A stretch of DNA of 64,000 nt from NCBI RefSeq assembly GCF_003609975.1, contig NZ_AP018400.1:253501-317500 (forward strand), in the 5' to 3' direction. Source of the DNA: Streptococcus ruminantium (GTDB taxonomy: Bacteria > Bacillota > Bacilli > Lactobacillales > Streptococcaceae). The notes below the pieces were generated by a model. The model ran no database searches and was not told where the DNA came from. It saw only the letters and a program-made list of their open reading frames with translations. Position numbers and translations under genes: made by a program. Shown here one piece after another: positions 54,948 through 64,000 of the stretch. Position 1 is the stretch's first letter. Each line of letters opens with the position of its first letter.

Positions 54948-55189
54948 CTTTGGAGAAAAATATTCTCGTAGCATTTTATCTATGTTTGCGCATGCGATTT
55001 TGAATATGACCAAGATAGGAAATTCTATCTTCAAAAAATGACGTTTCAACAATTTTATATAAAAAAGTTATTGGGATTTTTGATTAGTGTTAGTACACTC
55101 TTGAGGAACTCGCATTTTTCAAAATGGATATATATAAAATAATCTATAAGTGTTTTTCATTTGTGTAGTGTACATTTTCCGGAAATAAC

Positions 55190-55229
55190 TTGACTGGTTA
55201 ACTTTCTTGTGATATAGTTAACTGATTAA
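55190..55229 (+). promoter_or_regulatory. AdcR-controlled promoter of adcAII
   Basis: TTGACT (55190-55195), 17 bp, TATAGT (55213-55218). Two AdcR-type motifs, consensus TTAACYRGTTAA: TTGACTGGTTAA (55190-55201) over the -35 and TTAACTGATTAA (55218-55229) at the start point. Zinc-loaded AdcR would block the promoter. Confidence 0.8.
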
Positions 55230-55244
55230 CAAGAGGAGGAAAAT

Positions 55245-56165
55245 ATGTTAAAGAAAATTATAAAGCCATTCTTATTGACCTTGTTGGGTTTGGTTTTAGC
55301 ATCATGCTCAGTTCAAAAAGGAGCAAATCAAACTCAAACTGGCTTAAAGATTGTCACCTCGTTTTATCCTATTTATTCGTTGGTTAAGGAAGTATCTGGT
55401 GATAAGAATGATGTTCGTATGATTGGCTCACGGAGCGGAATTCATTCTTATGAACCTTCTGCTGCTGACATAAAAGCAATACATGATGCAGATGTATTCA
55501 TCTATCATTCTAGAATTTTAGAGTCATGGGCAGGACGACTAGGGTCGAATCTGCAAGGTTCATCTGTCAAGGTTCTGGAAGCTTCGACAAATTTACCTTT
55601 AGCTAAAGTTCCAGGTTTAGAGGATATGGAAGCAGGGCAGGGGATTGATGAAGCGACGTTATATGATCCTCATACTTGGCTAGACCCCATTTTAGCAGGA
55701 CAGGAAGCCCTTGAGATAGGAGACCTACTTGCCAAAAGTGACCCTACTAATGCTGAGTATTATAAAAAAAATGCCGAAAAACTGAAGGAAGCTGCACAAA
55801 AATTAGCTGATAAATATAGCCCTATTTTTGCTAAAGCCAAATCAAAGACTTTTGTAACACAACATACAGCTTTTTCTTATACAGCTCAACGATTTGGACT
55901 TAAGCAGTTGGGGATTGCTGGGGTATCCGAGGAAGAACCTAGTCCGAGAAAGCTAGCAGAAATAAAAGAATTTGTTGATACCTATAAGGTTAAAACGATT
56001 TTTACAGAAAAAGGTTCGTCAGACAAATTGGCTAAAGCTTTAGCCAGTTCAACTGGGGTTAGCTTGAAGATATTAGATCCTCTAGAAGCTGATCCAGAAA
56101 ATAATCTATCTTACTTGGAAAATCTAGAAAAAGTCTTAGAAACTTTAGCCCAAGAATTAAAGTGA
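55245..56165 (+). CDS. adcAII: Zinc-binding lipoprotein AdcAII/Lmb (laminin-binding protein)
   Basis: A 306-residue cluster 9 metal-binding lipoprotein. The signal ends in VLASC with Cys near residue 21. Zinc ligands are expected at His67 (SGIHSYEP), His142 (YDPHTWLDP), His206 (TQHTAFSY) and Glu281 region. AdcAII (Lmb) captures zinc for the AdcBC permease and has laminin-binding activity in streptococci. It lacks the His-rich loop and extra domain of AdcA. No permease or Pht gene is adjacent. GAGGAGG precedes the ATG, and AdcR sites cover the promoter. Confidence 0.92.
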   Translation: MLKKIIKPFLLTLLGLVLASCSVQKGANQTQTGLKIVTSFYPIYSLVKEVSGDKNDVRMIGSRSGIHSYEPSAADIKAIHDADVFIYHSRILESWAGRLGSNLQGSSVKVLEASTNLPLAKVPGLEDMEAGQGIDEATLYDPHTWLDPILAGQEALEIGDLLAKSDPTNAEYYKKNAEKLKEAAQKLADKYSPIFAKAKSKTFVTQHTAFSYTAQRFGLKQLGIAGVSEEEPSPRKLAEIKEFVDTYKVKTIFTEKGSSDKLAKALASSTGVSLKILDPLEADPENNLSYLENLEKVLETLAQELK

Positions 56166-56326
56166 GGGATTAGAGGTCAGTTCAGATGAAGACAATATCC
56201 AAAATGATTTGTTCTTAGAAATTCCTTTTTTCTACTTTGAGCTTTAGTAAGAATGCTCATCTTATCTTTGACTATTTAGCCATTTTAGCGTAAAATAGGA
56301 AGGAAAGACAAAAAAGGAGAAAAACC

Positions 56327-56908
56327 TTGGAACTTAATGTATTTGCAGGACAAGAAAAAAGTGAACTTTCCATGATTGAAGTAGCTCGTGCTATTTTGGA
56401 AGAGCGTGGACGTGACAATGAAATGTATTTTAATGACTTAGTTAATGAAATACAAAATTATCTTGAAAAGTCAAATAGTGAGATTCGTGCAGCGCTCCCA
56501 ATCTTCTATTCTGATTTAAATGTAGATGGCAGCTTTATCCCTCTTGGTGAGAATAAATGGGGACTTCGTTCGTGGTATGCCATCGATGAGATTGATGAGG
56601 AAGTTATCACACTCGAAGAGGATGATGAAGACGCACCAAAACGTAAGAAAAAGCGTGTGAATGCTTTTATGGATGGTGATGAAGACGCAATTGACTACGG
56701 AAACGATGATCCGGAGGATGAAGACAACTATTCTGGGGATTCATCATCAGAATACGATGATGAATCTCCAGATGATGAGAAGGATGAAGTCGAATCATAC
56801 GACTCAGAAATTAACGAGATTATTCCAGATGCTGATTTGGAAGATGAAGACGTTGATTTAGGAGAAGACGATGATGAATACTCGGATGAAGAAGTGGCTG
56901 ACGAGTAG
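56327..56908 (+). CDS. rpoE: RNA polymerase delta subunit
   Basis: A 193-residue protein with a folded N-terminal HARE-like domain (about 1-95; [41 protein letters not shown]) and a long, highly acidic, unstructured tail (Asp/Glu-rich from about 100 on) after a KRKKKR patch. It speeds RNA polymerase recycling in Gram-positive bacteria. It uses a TTG start at 56327 after AAAAAGGAG. pyrG follows on its own promoter, the usual rpoE-pyrG order. Confidence 0.96.
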   Translation: MELNVFAGQEKSELSMIEVARAILEERGRDNEMYFNDLVNEIQNYLEKSNSEIRAALPIFYSDLNVDGSFIPLGENKWGLRSWYAIDEIDEEVITLEEDDEDAPKRKKKRVNAFMDGDEDAIDYGNDDPEDEDNYSGDSSSEYDDESPDDEKDEVESYDSEINEIIPDADLEDEDVDLGEDDDEYSDEEVADE

Positions 56909-56916
56909 ATTTTGAT

Positions 56917-57003
56917 TTGACAAGATTATCAAACTGCGATAAGATATTATCGGGCGCCTCTTTTTGAGGTCGGAGCTCCCTAGTGATTAGGGAGCTGTTT
57001 TTG
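56917..57003 (+). promoter_or_regulatory. pyrG promoter and CTP-type attenuator leader
   Basis: TTGACA (56917-56922), 17 bp, TAAGAT (56940-56945); the expected start is GGGC at 56952, as in other Gram-positive pyrG leaders. A terminator follows: AGCTCCCTA (56974-56982) and TAGGGAGCT (56988-56996), then a T-run. Under low CTP, extra G residues added at the GGGC start can pair with the CTCCC strand and prevent termination. Confidence 0.75.
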
Positions 57004-57076
57004 TTTTTTCCTCATGGTACTGAGGGTAAACCCAAGCCTGCTTTCGGTTAACATGAATCATAGAAAAGGAGTTTGC

Positions 57077-58681
57077 ATGACAAAATATATTTTTGTAACA
57101 GGTGGTGTTGTTTCTTCCATTGGAAAAGGTATTGTAGCAGCCAGCCTTGGGCGCTTATTGAAAAATCGTGGTTTAAAAGTTACCATTCAGAAATTTGATC
57201 CCTATATAAATATAGATCCAGGAACGATGAGTCCTTACCAACACGGAGAAGTTTTTGTGACAGATGATGGTGCAGAAACAGATCTGGATCTTGGACACTA
57301 TGAACGCTTTATTGACATCAACCTTAATAAATATTCCAATGTTACAACAGGAAAAATTTATAGCGAAGTTCTCCGTAAAGAACGTAAGGGAGAGTACCTT
57401 GGTGCGACTGTTCAGGTTATTCCCCATATCACAGATGCTTTGAAAGATAAAATCAAGCGTGCCGCTTATACAACGGATGCAGATGTTATTATTACAGAAG
57501 TGGGTGGAACAGTTGGTGATATAGAAAGTTTGCCATTTCTTGAAGCTCTCCGTCAGATGAAAGCGGATGTAGGCTCAGATAATGTTATGTATATCCATAC
57601 TACGCTTTTGCCATATCTCAAAGTAGCAGGTGAAATGAAGACAAAACCGACTCAGCATTCTGTAAAAGAGCTGCGAGGTTTAGGCATTCAACCCAATATG
57701 CTTGTTATTCGCACAGAGCAACCAGCAAGTCAGAATATCAAAAATAAATTGGCTCAATTTTGCGATGTGGCTCCAGAAGCGGTTATTGAGTCCTTGGATG
57801 TAGAACATCTCTATCAAATTCCACTCAATATGCAGGCGCAAAATATGGATCAAATCGTTTGTGACCACTTGAAATTAGATGTGCCTCCTGCGGATATGAC
57901 GGAATGGTCAGCTATGGTGGATAGGGTTCTTTCCCTTAAGAAGACTGTTAAAATCGCTCTGGTTGGCAAGTATGTGGAATTGCAAGATGCCTATATATCA
58001 GTTGTTGAGGCTCTCAAGCATTCTGGTTATGCCAATGATGCAGCCATTGACCTAGACTGGGTTAATGCCAATGATTTGACAGCTGAAAATGTAGCGGAAC
58101 ATCTTGGACGAGCCCAAGGGATTATCGTTCCTGGTGGTTTTGGACAACGTGGTACAGAAGGGAAAATTCAAGCCATTCGCTATGCCCGTGAAAATGATGT
58201 TCCCATGTTAGGAGTTTGCCTTGGTATGCAGCTTACCTGCGTAGAATTTGCTCGTCATGTTCTCGGCTTAGAAGGAGCCAATAGCTTTGAATTAGATCCA
58301 GATACCAAGTACCCAATCATTGACATTATGCGCGATCAAATTGGAGTGGAAGATTTGGGTGGAACTTTGCGCGTAGGTTTATATCCAAGCAAGCTTAAAC
58401 AAGGTTCAAAAGCTGCTGCTGCCTACGATAATCAAGAAGTAGTGCAGCGTCGCCACCGTCACCGCTATGAGTTTAATAATGATTTCCGTCAACAATTTGA
58501 GCAAGCTGGTTTTGTTTTTTCAGGAGTATCGCCAGATAACCGATTGGTAGAAATTGTAGAAATTCCAGAAAATAAATTTTTTGTAGCTTGTCAATACCAT
58601 CCAGAACTCCAATCTCGCCCTAACCGTCCGGAAGGTCTTTACACCGCCTTTGTAACAGCTGCCATCAAGAATGAAAAATAA
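57077..58681 (+). CDS. pyrG: CTP synthase
   Basis: A 534-residue enzyme that aminates UTP to CTP using glutamine. Synthetase domain: [17 protein letters not shown] (P-loop-like) and [12 protein letters not shown]. Glutaminase domain: nucleophile Cys in GVCLGMQL, oxyanion GGFGQRG, and catalytic His-Glu in YHPEL. ATG 57077 is preceded by AAAAGGAG and matches the family start; an upstream in-frame extension to 57014 is rejected because it overlaps the leader. Regulated by the attenuator at 56952-57003. Confidence 0.97.
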   Translation: MTKYIFVTGGVVSSIGKGIVAASLGRLLKNRGLKVTIQKFDPYINIDPGTMSPYQHGEVFVTDDGAETDLDLGHYERFIDINLNKYSNVTTGKIYSEVLRKERKGEYLGATVQVIPHITDALKDKIKRAAYTTDADVIITEVGGTVGDIESLPFLEALRQMKADVGSDNVMYIHTTLLPYLKVAGEMKTKPTQHSVKELRGLGIQPNMLVIRTEQPASQNIKNKLAQFCDVAPEAVIESLDVEHLYQIPLNMQAQNMDQIVCDHLKLDVPPADMTEWSAMVDRVLSLKKTVKIALVGKYVELQDAYISVVEALKHSGYANDAAIDLDWVNANDLTAENVAEHLGRAQGIIVPGGFGQRGTEGKIQAIRYARENDVPMLGVCLGMQLTCVEFARHVLGLEGANSFELDPDTKYPIIDIMRDQIGVEDLGGTLRVGLYPSKLKQGSKAAAAYDNQEVVQRRHRHRYEFNNDFRQQFEQAGFVFSGVSPDNRLVEIVEIPENKFFVACQYHPELQSRPNRPEGLYTAFVTAAIKNEK

Positions 58682-59009
58682 GCTACTACTCAAATAAGAA
58701 CAATATAAAAAATAGAAGAGGTGGGAATACACTTAAATTGCCCCAAATGGTAGACAGAAAAACTAACTTTTGGGAGCGATATACAGAATCCTGCCTCTTT
58801 GTAATTACTGTAAATGTAAGTAAGAGGGAAAAGACCTCTATTTTCAATGGAATATCTTACTGCTTTGAAGTCTCGTTGCTCATGTTTATCAAGAAAATAT
58901 TTTAAAAGGCTATCATTGATAGAACTAAAAATGAATAACTAAGTTTTAATTTTAGAGTAGCCCTCTAAAATTGAAAATAATGATTTTTTAAGTATTTTTC
59001 AAAAAAGTA
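58682..59009. other. Spacer with an imperfect long hairpin, possibly an IS end
   Basis: AAGAGG (58716-58721) and CCTCTT (58794-58799) enclose a segment with CCCCAAATGGTAGACAGAAA, which resembles the termini of IS3-family elements. It may instead be the pyrG terminator. The rest has no gene. Confidence 0.35.
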
Positions 59010-59038
59010 TTGACAAGAGGATATTCCCGTGATATACT
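59010..59038 (+). promoter_or_regulatory. tRNA-Leu promoter
   Basis: TTGACA (59010-59015), 17 bp, TATACT (59033-59038), 14 bp before the mature tRNA. Confidence 0.75.
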
Positions 59039-59052
59039 GTTTCTTGTGTTAA

Positions 59053-59138
59053 GCGGGGATGGCGGAATTGGCAGACGCGCAGGACTAAGGATCCTGTGAC
59101 CGCTTTAGGTCGTGTGGGTTCAAGTCCCACTCTCCGCA
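59053..59138 (+). tRNA. tRNA-Leu (anticodon AAG)
   Basis: 86 nt. Acceptor GCGGGGA pairs with TCTCCGC (one G-T), discriminator A, CCA not encoded. Anticodon stem CAGGA/TCCTG with loop CTAAGGA gives anticodon AAG. It has a long variable arm (class II), and the T arm contains GGTTCAAGTCCC. An independent transcription unit with its own promoter and terminator. Confidence 0.93.
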
Positions 59139-59143
59139 TGGTG

Positions 59144-59168
59144 GACTAGCTCAGGCTAGTCTTTTTTT
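59144..59168 (+). terminator. tRNA-Leu terminator
   Basis: GACTAGC (59144-59150), loop TCAG, GCTAGTC (59155-59161), seven T. Confidence 0.9.
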
Positions 59169-59353
59169 GTTGTGACGAAAAGAGTTAATCATAATCCCTA
59201 ACCTTTGTTAAAATATCATTGCTTTTCTTTTAATGAAAAGATATGTGAAAATTTTCTCAAAACTAGATGATTTCAGCTAGCATTTTCAAAATAAAAATGG
59301 TAGAATAGAAAGGTATGAGGTGTAACCTCAAAAAATATTAGGAGGCTATCGAA

Positions 59354-60235
59354 ATGCCATTAGTTTCAGCAGAAAAATTTGTCCAAGCGGCGCGTGACAA
59401 CGGTTATGCAGTTGGCGGATTTAACACAAACAACCTTGAGTGGACTCAAGCTATCTTGCGTGCAGCAGAAGCAAAACAAGCTCCAGTGCTTATCCAAACT
59501 TCTATGGGTGCAGCTAAGTATATGGGTGGTTACAAAGTAGCTCGTAACTTGATTGCAAATTTGATTGAATCAATGAATATCACAGTTCCTGTTGCAATTC
59601 ATCTTGACCATGGTCACTACGAAGATGCACTTGAATGTATTGAAGTTGGTTATACTTCTATCATGTTTGATGGTTCGCACCTTCCAGTGGAAGAAAACCT
59701 TGCAAAAGCTAAGGAAGTTGTTGAATTAGCACACGCTAAAGGAATCTCAGTTGAAGCTGAAGTAGGTACTATCGGTGGTGAAGAAGACGGTATCGTAGGT
59801 AGCGGTGAGTTGGCTCCAATTGAAGATGCAGTAGCAATGGTTGCGACTGGTATTGACTTCTTGGCAGCTGGTATTGGTAACATCCATGGTCCATATCCAG
59901 CAAATTGGGAAGGTCTAGATCTTGATCACTTGCGTAAACTGACTGAAGCAGTTCCAGGTTTCCCAATCGTATTGCACGGTGGCTCAGGTATTCCAGATGA
60001 GCAAATCCAAGAAGCTATCAAGTTGGGTGTTGCTAAGGTTAACGTTAATACAGAGTGCCAAATTGCTTTTGCAAATGCAACACGTAAATTTGCAGCTGCT
60101 TATGAAGCAAACGAAGCAGAGTACGACAAGAAAAAACTTTTCGATCCACGTAAATTCTTGGCAGACGGTGTGAAAGCTATCCAAGCTTCTGTTGAAGAGC
60201 GTATTGATGTATTCGGTTCAGCGAACAAAGCGTAA
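59354..60235 (+). CDS. fba: Class II fructose-bisphosphate aldolase
   Basis: A 293-residue zinc aldolase of glycolysis and gluconeogenesis. HLDHGHYEDALECIEVG carries two zinc ligands; VEAEVGTIGGEEDG is the catalytic Glu region, and GNIHGPY and LHGGSGIPDEQI hold the other zinc His and the phosphate loop. AGGAGG precedes the ATG, and TAGAAT near 59302 is a probable -10. Codon use is strongly biased, as expected for a high-abundance protein. Also found on streptococcal surfaces as a moonlighting protein (family knowledge). Confidence 0.97.
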   Translation: MPLVSAEKFVQAARDNGYAVGGFNTNNLEWTQAILRAAEAKQAPVLIQTSMGAAKYMGGYKVARNLIANLIESMNITVPVAIHLDHGHYEDALECIEVGYTSIMFDGSHLPVEENLAKAKEVVELAHAKGISVEAEVGTIGGEEDGIVGSGELAPIEDAVAMVATGIDFLAAGIGNIHGPYPANWEGLDLDHLRKLTEAVPGFPIVLHGGSGIPDEQIQEAIKLGVAKVNVNTECQIAFANATRKFAAAYEANEAEYDKKKLFDPRKFLADGVKAIQASVEERIDVFGSANKA

Positions 60236-60245
60236 TAAACCAATT

Positions 60246-60270
60246 AAAGTCCTTCAAAATGAGGGACTTT
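60246..60270 (+). terminator. fba terminator
   Basis: AAAGTCCTTC (60246-60255) and GAGGGACTTT (60261-60270), one G-T pair, loop AAAAT. The following 60271-60629 has no gene. Confidence 0.8.
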
Positions 60271-60629
60271 TCTCTATTTAAATAATAGAATAAATAGGAA
60301 ACGTCCTAATGGAAAGTATCATTGCTTGATCCAAAATAATTGTAAATAATTTTAGAGATTAGTATTGATTCCTTTTTCAATGTTTACGTGCAACATTTGG
60401 CAGAGCAAAAAGAATGCTTGCCAGAGAGCGACTCAGTATGATTAGCAATTACGAACTTATTAGAAGAGTAACACAGGTGTGGGCTATCTAGACAGTTTTC
60501 CCAAGTGAGCTAACAAAAGACACTTGAACTTTGGTGGTTTTGTAATCAAAGGATTCTTAACTCCTTAAAATACAATCGCTTCGTTGTGCCATATCCATAA
60601 TCTATAATACAAAAAAATGAAAATAATCC

Positions 60630-60658
60630 TTGCCAAGAACAAAAGATTCTGTTAGAAT
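60630..60658 (+). promoter_or_regulatory. rpmB promoter
   Basis: TTGCCA (60630-60635), 17 bp, TAGAAT (60653-60658). Confidence 0.65.
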
Positions 60659-60718
60659 GTTATAGTATGTGGTGCTAGCACATCCGATATATTTGATCAA
60701 ATGAGGAGGAAGACATAA

Positions 60719-60907
60719 ATGGCTAAAGTATGTTATTTTACTGGTCGTAAGACTGTATCAGGTAACAACCGCTCACACGCTATGAACCAGACTAAACGCG
60801 CAGTTAAACCAAATCTTCAAAAAGTTACTGTTTTGATTGATGGTAAACCTAAAAAAGTTTGGGCTTCAGCTCGTGCTCTTAAATCAGGCAAAGTTGAACG
60901 TGTATAA
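60719..60907 (+). CDS. rpmB: Ribosomal protein L28
   Basis: A 62-residue large-subunit protein starting [20 protein letters not shown] and ending LKSGKVERV. Zinc CxxC pairs of some L28 proteins are missing except for the single Cys5. ATGAGGAGG lies upstream of the ATG. Single-gene transcription unit with its own promoter and terminator. Confidence 0.96.
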   Translation: MAKVCYFTGRKTVSGNNRSHAMNQTKRAVKPNLQKVTVLIDGKPKKVWASARALKSGKVERV

Positions 60908-60916
60908 ATATTGTAG

Positions 60917-60942
60917 AAGTCGTTAGTCTAAACTAGCGACTT
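60917..60942 (+). terminator. rpmB terminator
   Basis: AAGTCGTTAGT (60917-60927) and ACTAGCGACTT (60932-60942), one G-T pair, then TTTA. Confidence 0.75.
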
Positions 60943-61057
60943 TTATAGTATCCCTAAAAAGAATTTTACTTACAATCTCTTTAACATCCTTTCCTCCATT
61001 TTGAAGATAGTAGCGAGTCGTAGGTTAGAATTTTAAAGGAAAGGATAAAAAAAGGTA

Positions 61058-61086
61058 TTGACAGGAGCTTAATAAGGTGATAGAAT
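61058..61086 (+). promoter_or_regulatory. rRNA operon promoter P1
   Basis: TTGACA (61058-61063), 17 bp, TAGAAT (61081-61086). Confidence 0.75.
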
Positions 61087-61164
61087 GAATGAGTTGTCAC
61101 GAGGAGTAATTCATAGTGTCAGATATCAAAATTGAAAAAAAGCAAAAAAAAGTAAAAAAAGATA

Positions 61165-61193
61165 TTGACAAAGTTAAGTAGACGTGATAAACT
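61165..61193 (+). promoter_or_regulatory. rRNA operon promoter P2
   Basis: TTGACA (61165-61170), 17 bp, TAAACT (61188-61193). Two tandem promoters 107 bp apart are the usual rRNA arrangement. Confidence 0.75.
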
Positions 61194-61345
61194 AAGATAG
61201 TTGTCTCGTGAGAAGCGAGGACAAGTAATAAGACCTTTGAAAATTGAAGAAGACGAACCAAACGTGCAGGGTGGACTTTTAAAGATAGAAGTCCGTCAAT
61301 GAACAAAAACAATAAGTCAGTCAAGACTGACCAGAAAAAAACTTT

Positions 61346-62908
<1,563 letters not shown>

Positions 62909-62938
62909 ATAAGCAAGTAATGAGAACGTTACGAAATC

Positions 62939-63005
62939 CGTATGAAGATGGGAAATTCGTGTAGAAGTCAGTAGACTTCAAGGGAATTTATCATTTTCAC
63001 TAGGA
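62939..63005 (-). repeat. Hairpin repeat, copy F (16S-tRNA-Ala spacer)
   Basis: Reverse strand: CCTAGTGAAAATGATAAATT, a GAAGTC/GACTTC hairpin core, then CCCATCTTCATACG. Its position beside the 16S 3' end suggests it may double as part of the rRNA processing stem. Confidence 0.55.
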
Positions 63006-63069
63006 ATTTAGTTCGAATACACTTGCTCGGAATCCTGTACGTAGTCTTCTTCAATTTTGAGAGGTCTGT

Positions 63070-63142
63070 GGGGCCTTAGCTCAGCTGGGAGAGCGCCTGC
63101 TTTGCACGCAGGAGGTCAGCGGTTCGATCCCGCTAGGCTCCA
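63070..63142 (+). tRNA. tRNA-Ala (anticodon TGC)
   Basis: 73 nt in the 16S-23S spacer. Acceptor GGGGCCT with AGGCTCC, anticodon stem CCTGC/GCAGG with loop TTTGCAC (anticodon TGC), T arm GGTTCGATCCC. Standard spacer tRNA in streptococcal rRNA operons. Confidence 0.96.
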
Positions 63143-63201
63143 TCGGTAACGAAAGTTACCAAACAGAATACAAAGGTTCAAGTAGTTGAACACGACCTCA
63201 T

Positions 63202-63266
63202 TTTCTAGGAAAAGAGATAAACTTCCTAGTGTGCAAGGCACACTTCGTCAGTTTCCTATTTTTCTA
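63202..63266 (+). repeat. Hairpin repeat, copy G (tRNA-Ala-23S spacer)
   Basis: TTTTCTAGGAAAAGAGATAA at the left, a GTGTGC/GCACAC hairpin core, and TTCGTCAGTTTCCTATTTTTC at the right. Inverted relative to copy F across the tRNA gene, so F and G can also pair with each other around tRNA-Ala. Confidence 0.6.
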
Positions 63267-63437
63267 CAAAAATGTCCCATTGTGGGAATGGTCTTTGTAT
63301 CCTATCTTTGTCCATTGAAAATTGAATATCTATATCAAATTCCATTTATTTTAAGAAATAAATGAATAGTAACAAGAAAATAAACCGAAACGCTGTGAAT
63401 TAATGAGAATTCTAGTTAAAAGAACTAGGTTAATAAG

Positions 63438-64000
<563 letters not shown>

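Noticed and set aside
58716..58800. IS3-family terminal remnant
   Set aside because: The similarity is to remembered IS ends over about 20 bases only; a simple terminator is as likely, so it is listed only as a spacer note.

Overview
The window is a low-GC Gram-positive chromosome segment from a Streptococcus. Support comes from the gene complement and order (hrcA-grpE-dnaK-dnaJ with CIRCE, mvaK1-mvaD-mvaK2-fni, rpoE-pyrG, fba-rpmB, a 16S-tRNA-Ala-23S operon), short intergenic promoters of TTGACA/TATAAT type with 17-bp spacers, and streptococcal proteins such as PerR, AdcAII and AdhE. The gene content looks like the Streptococcus suis group. The 16S variable regions do not match my memory of typical S. 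suis exactly, so a neighbouring or divergent suis-like species is possible.

Layout. 1-4.3 kb: AT-rich accessory DNA (lipoproteins, a membrane coiled-coil protein, a broken ribbon-helix-helix gene, a zinc-ribbon protein) abutting the 3' end of rpmG, which looks like the decayed edge of an integrated element. 4.3-6.6 kb: rpmG-rpmF and hisS. 6.6-7.45 kb: decayed DNA and a 389-bp non-autonomous element derived from an IS1182-type insertion sequence. 7.5-11.6 kb: divergent adhP and adhE, both with Rex-like and cre-like sites. 11.6-12.9 kb: a wreck containing a promoter, a strongly structured candidate RNA and a truncated reverse-transcriptase-like ORF. 12.9-22.2 kb: thrC, then a six-gene transport unit (two half-ABC proteins, a complete ECF module, a MATE exporter). 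22.3-26.5 kb: lower mevalonate pathway. 26.8-30.4 kb: a secreted V8-like protease, a histidine phosphatase, and a PadR/DUF2812 unit. 30.5-36.6 kb: the HrcA-controlled chaperone operon with unusually long, hairpin-rich spacers.

37.5-46.8 kb: an operon joining an octanoyltransferase-like protein, an OYE-type and a luciferase-type flavin oxidoreductase, a GcvH-like lipoyl carrier, a zinc macrodomain, a SirTM-type sirtuin and a lipoate ligase. This is the lipoylation-dependent protein ADP-ribosylation system. It is followed by an amidase and a two-gene amino acid importer without an ATPase. 47.6-50.1 kb: a PmtA-like P1B-4 ATPase and PerR, with Per boxes. 50.2-54.9 kb: truA (probably leaderless), a B6/HMP-type kinase, an ECF S component, DUF436, DUF1349 and tig. 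55.2-60.9 kb: AdcR-type zinc lipoprotein, rpoE, pyrG with a CTP-type attenuator, tRNA-Leu, fba and rpmB. 61.0-64.0 kb: the start of an rRNA operon.

The most notable non-gene signal is a family of 60-130 bp hairpin repeats, seven copies in both orientations, in the dnaK operon and the rRNA spacers. The most notable possible new system is the structured RNA plus truncated RT at 12.0-12.8 kb.
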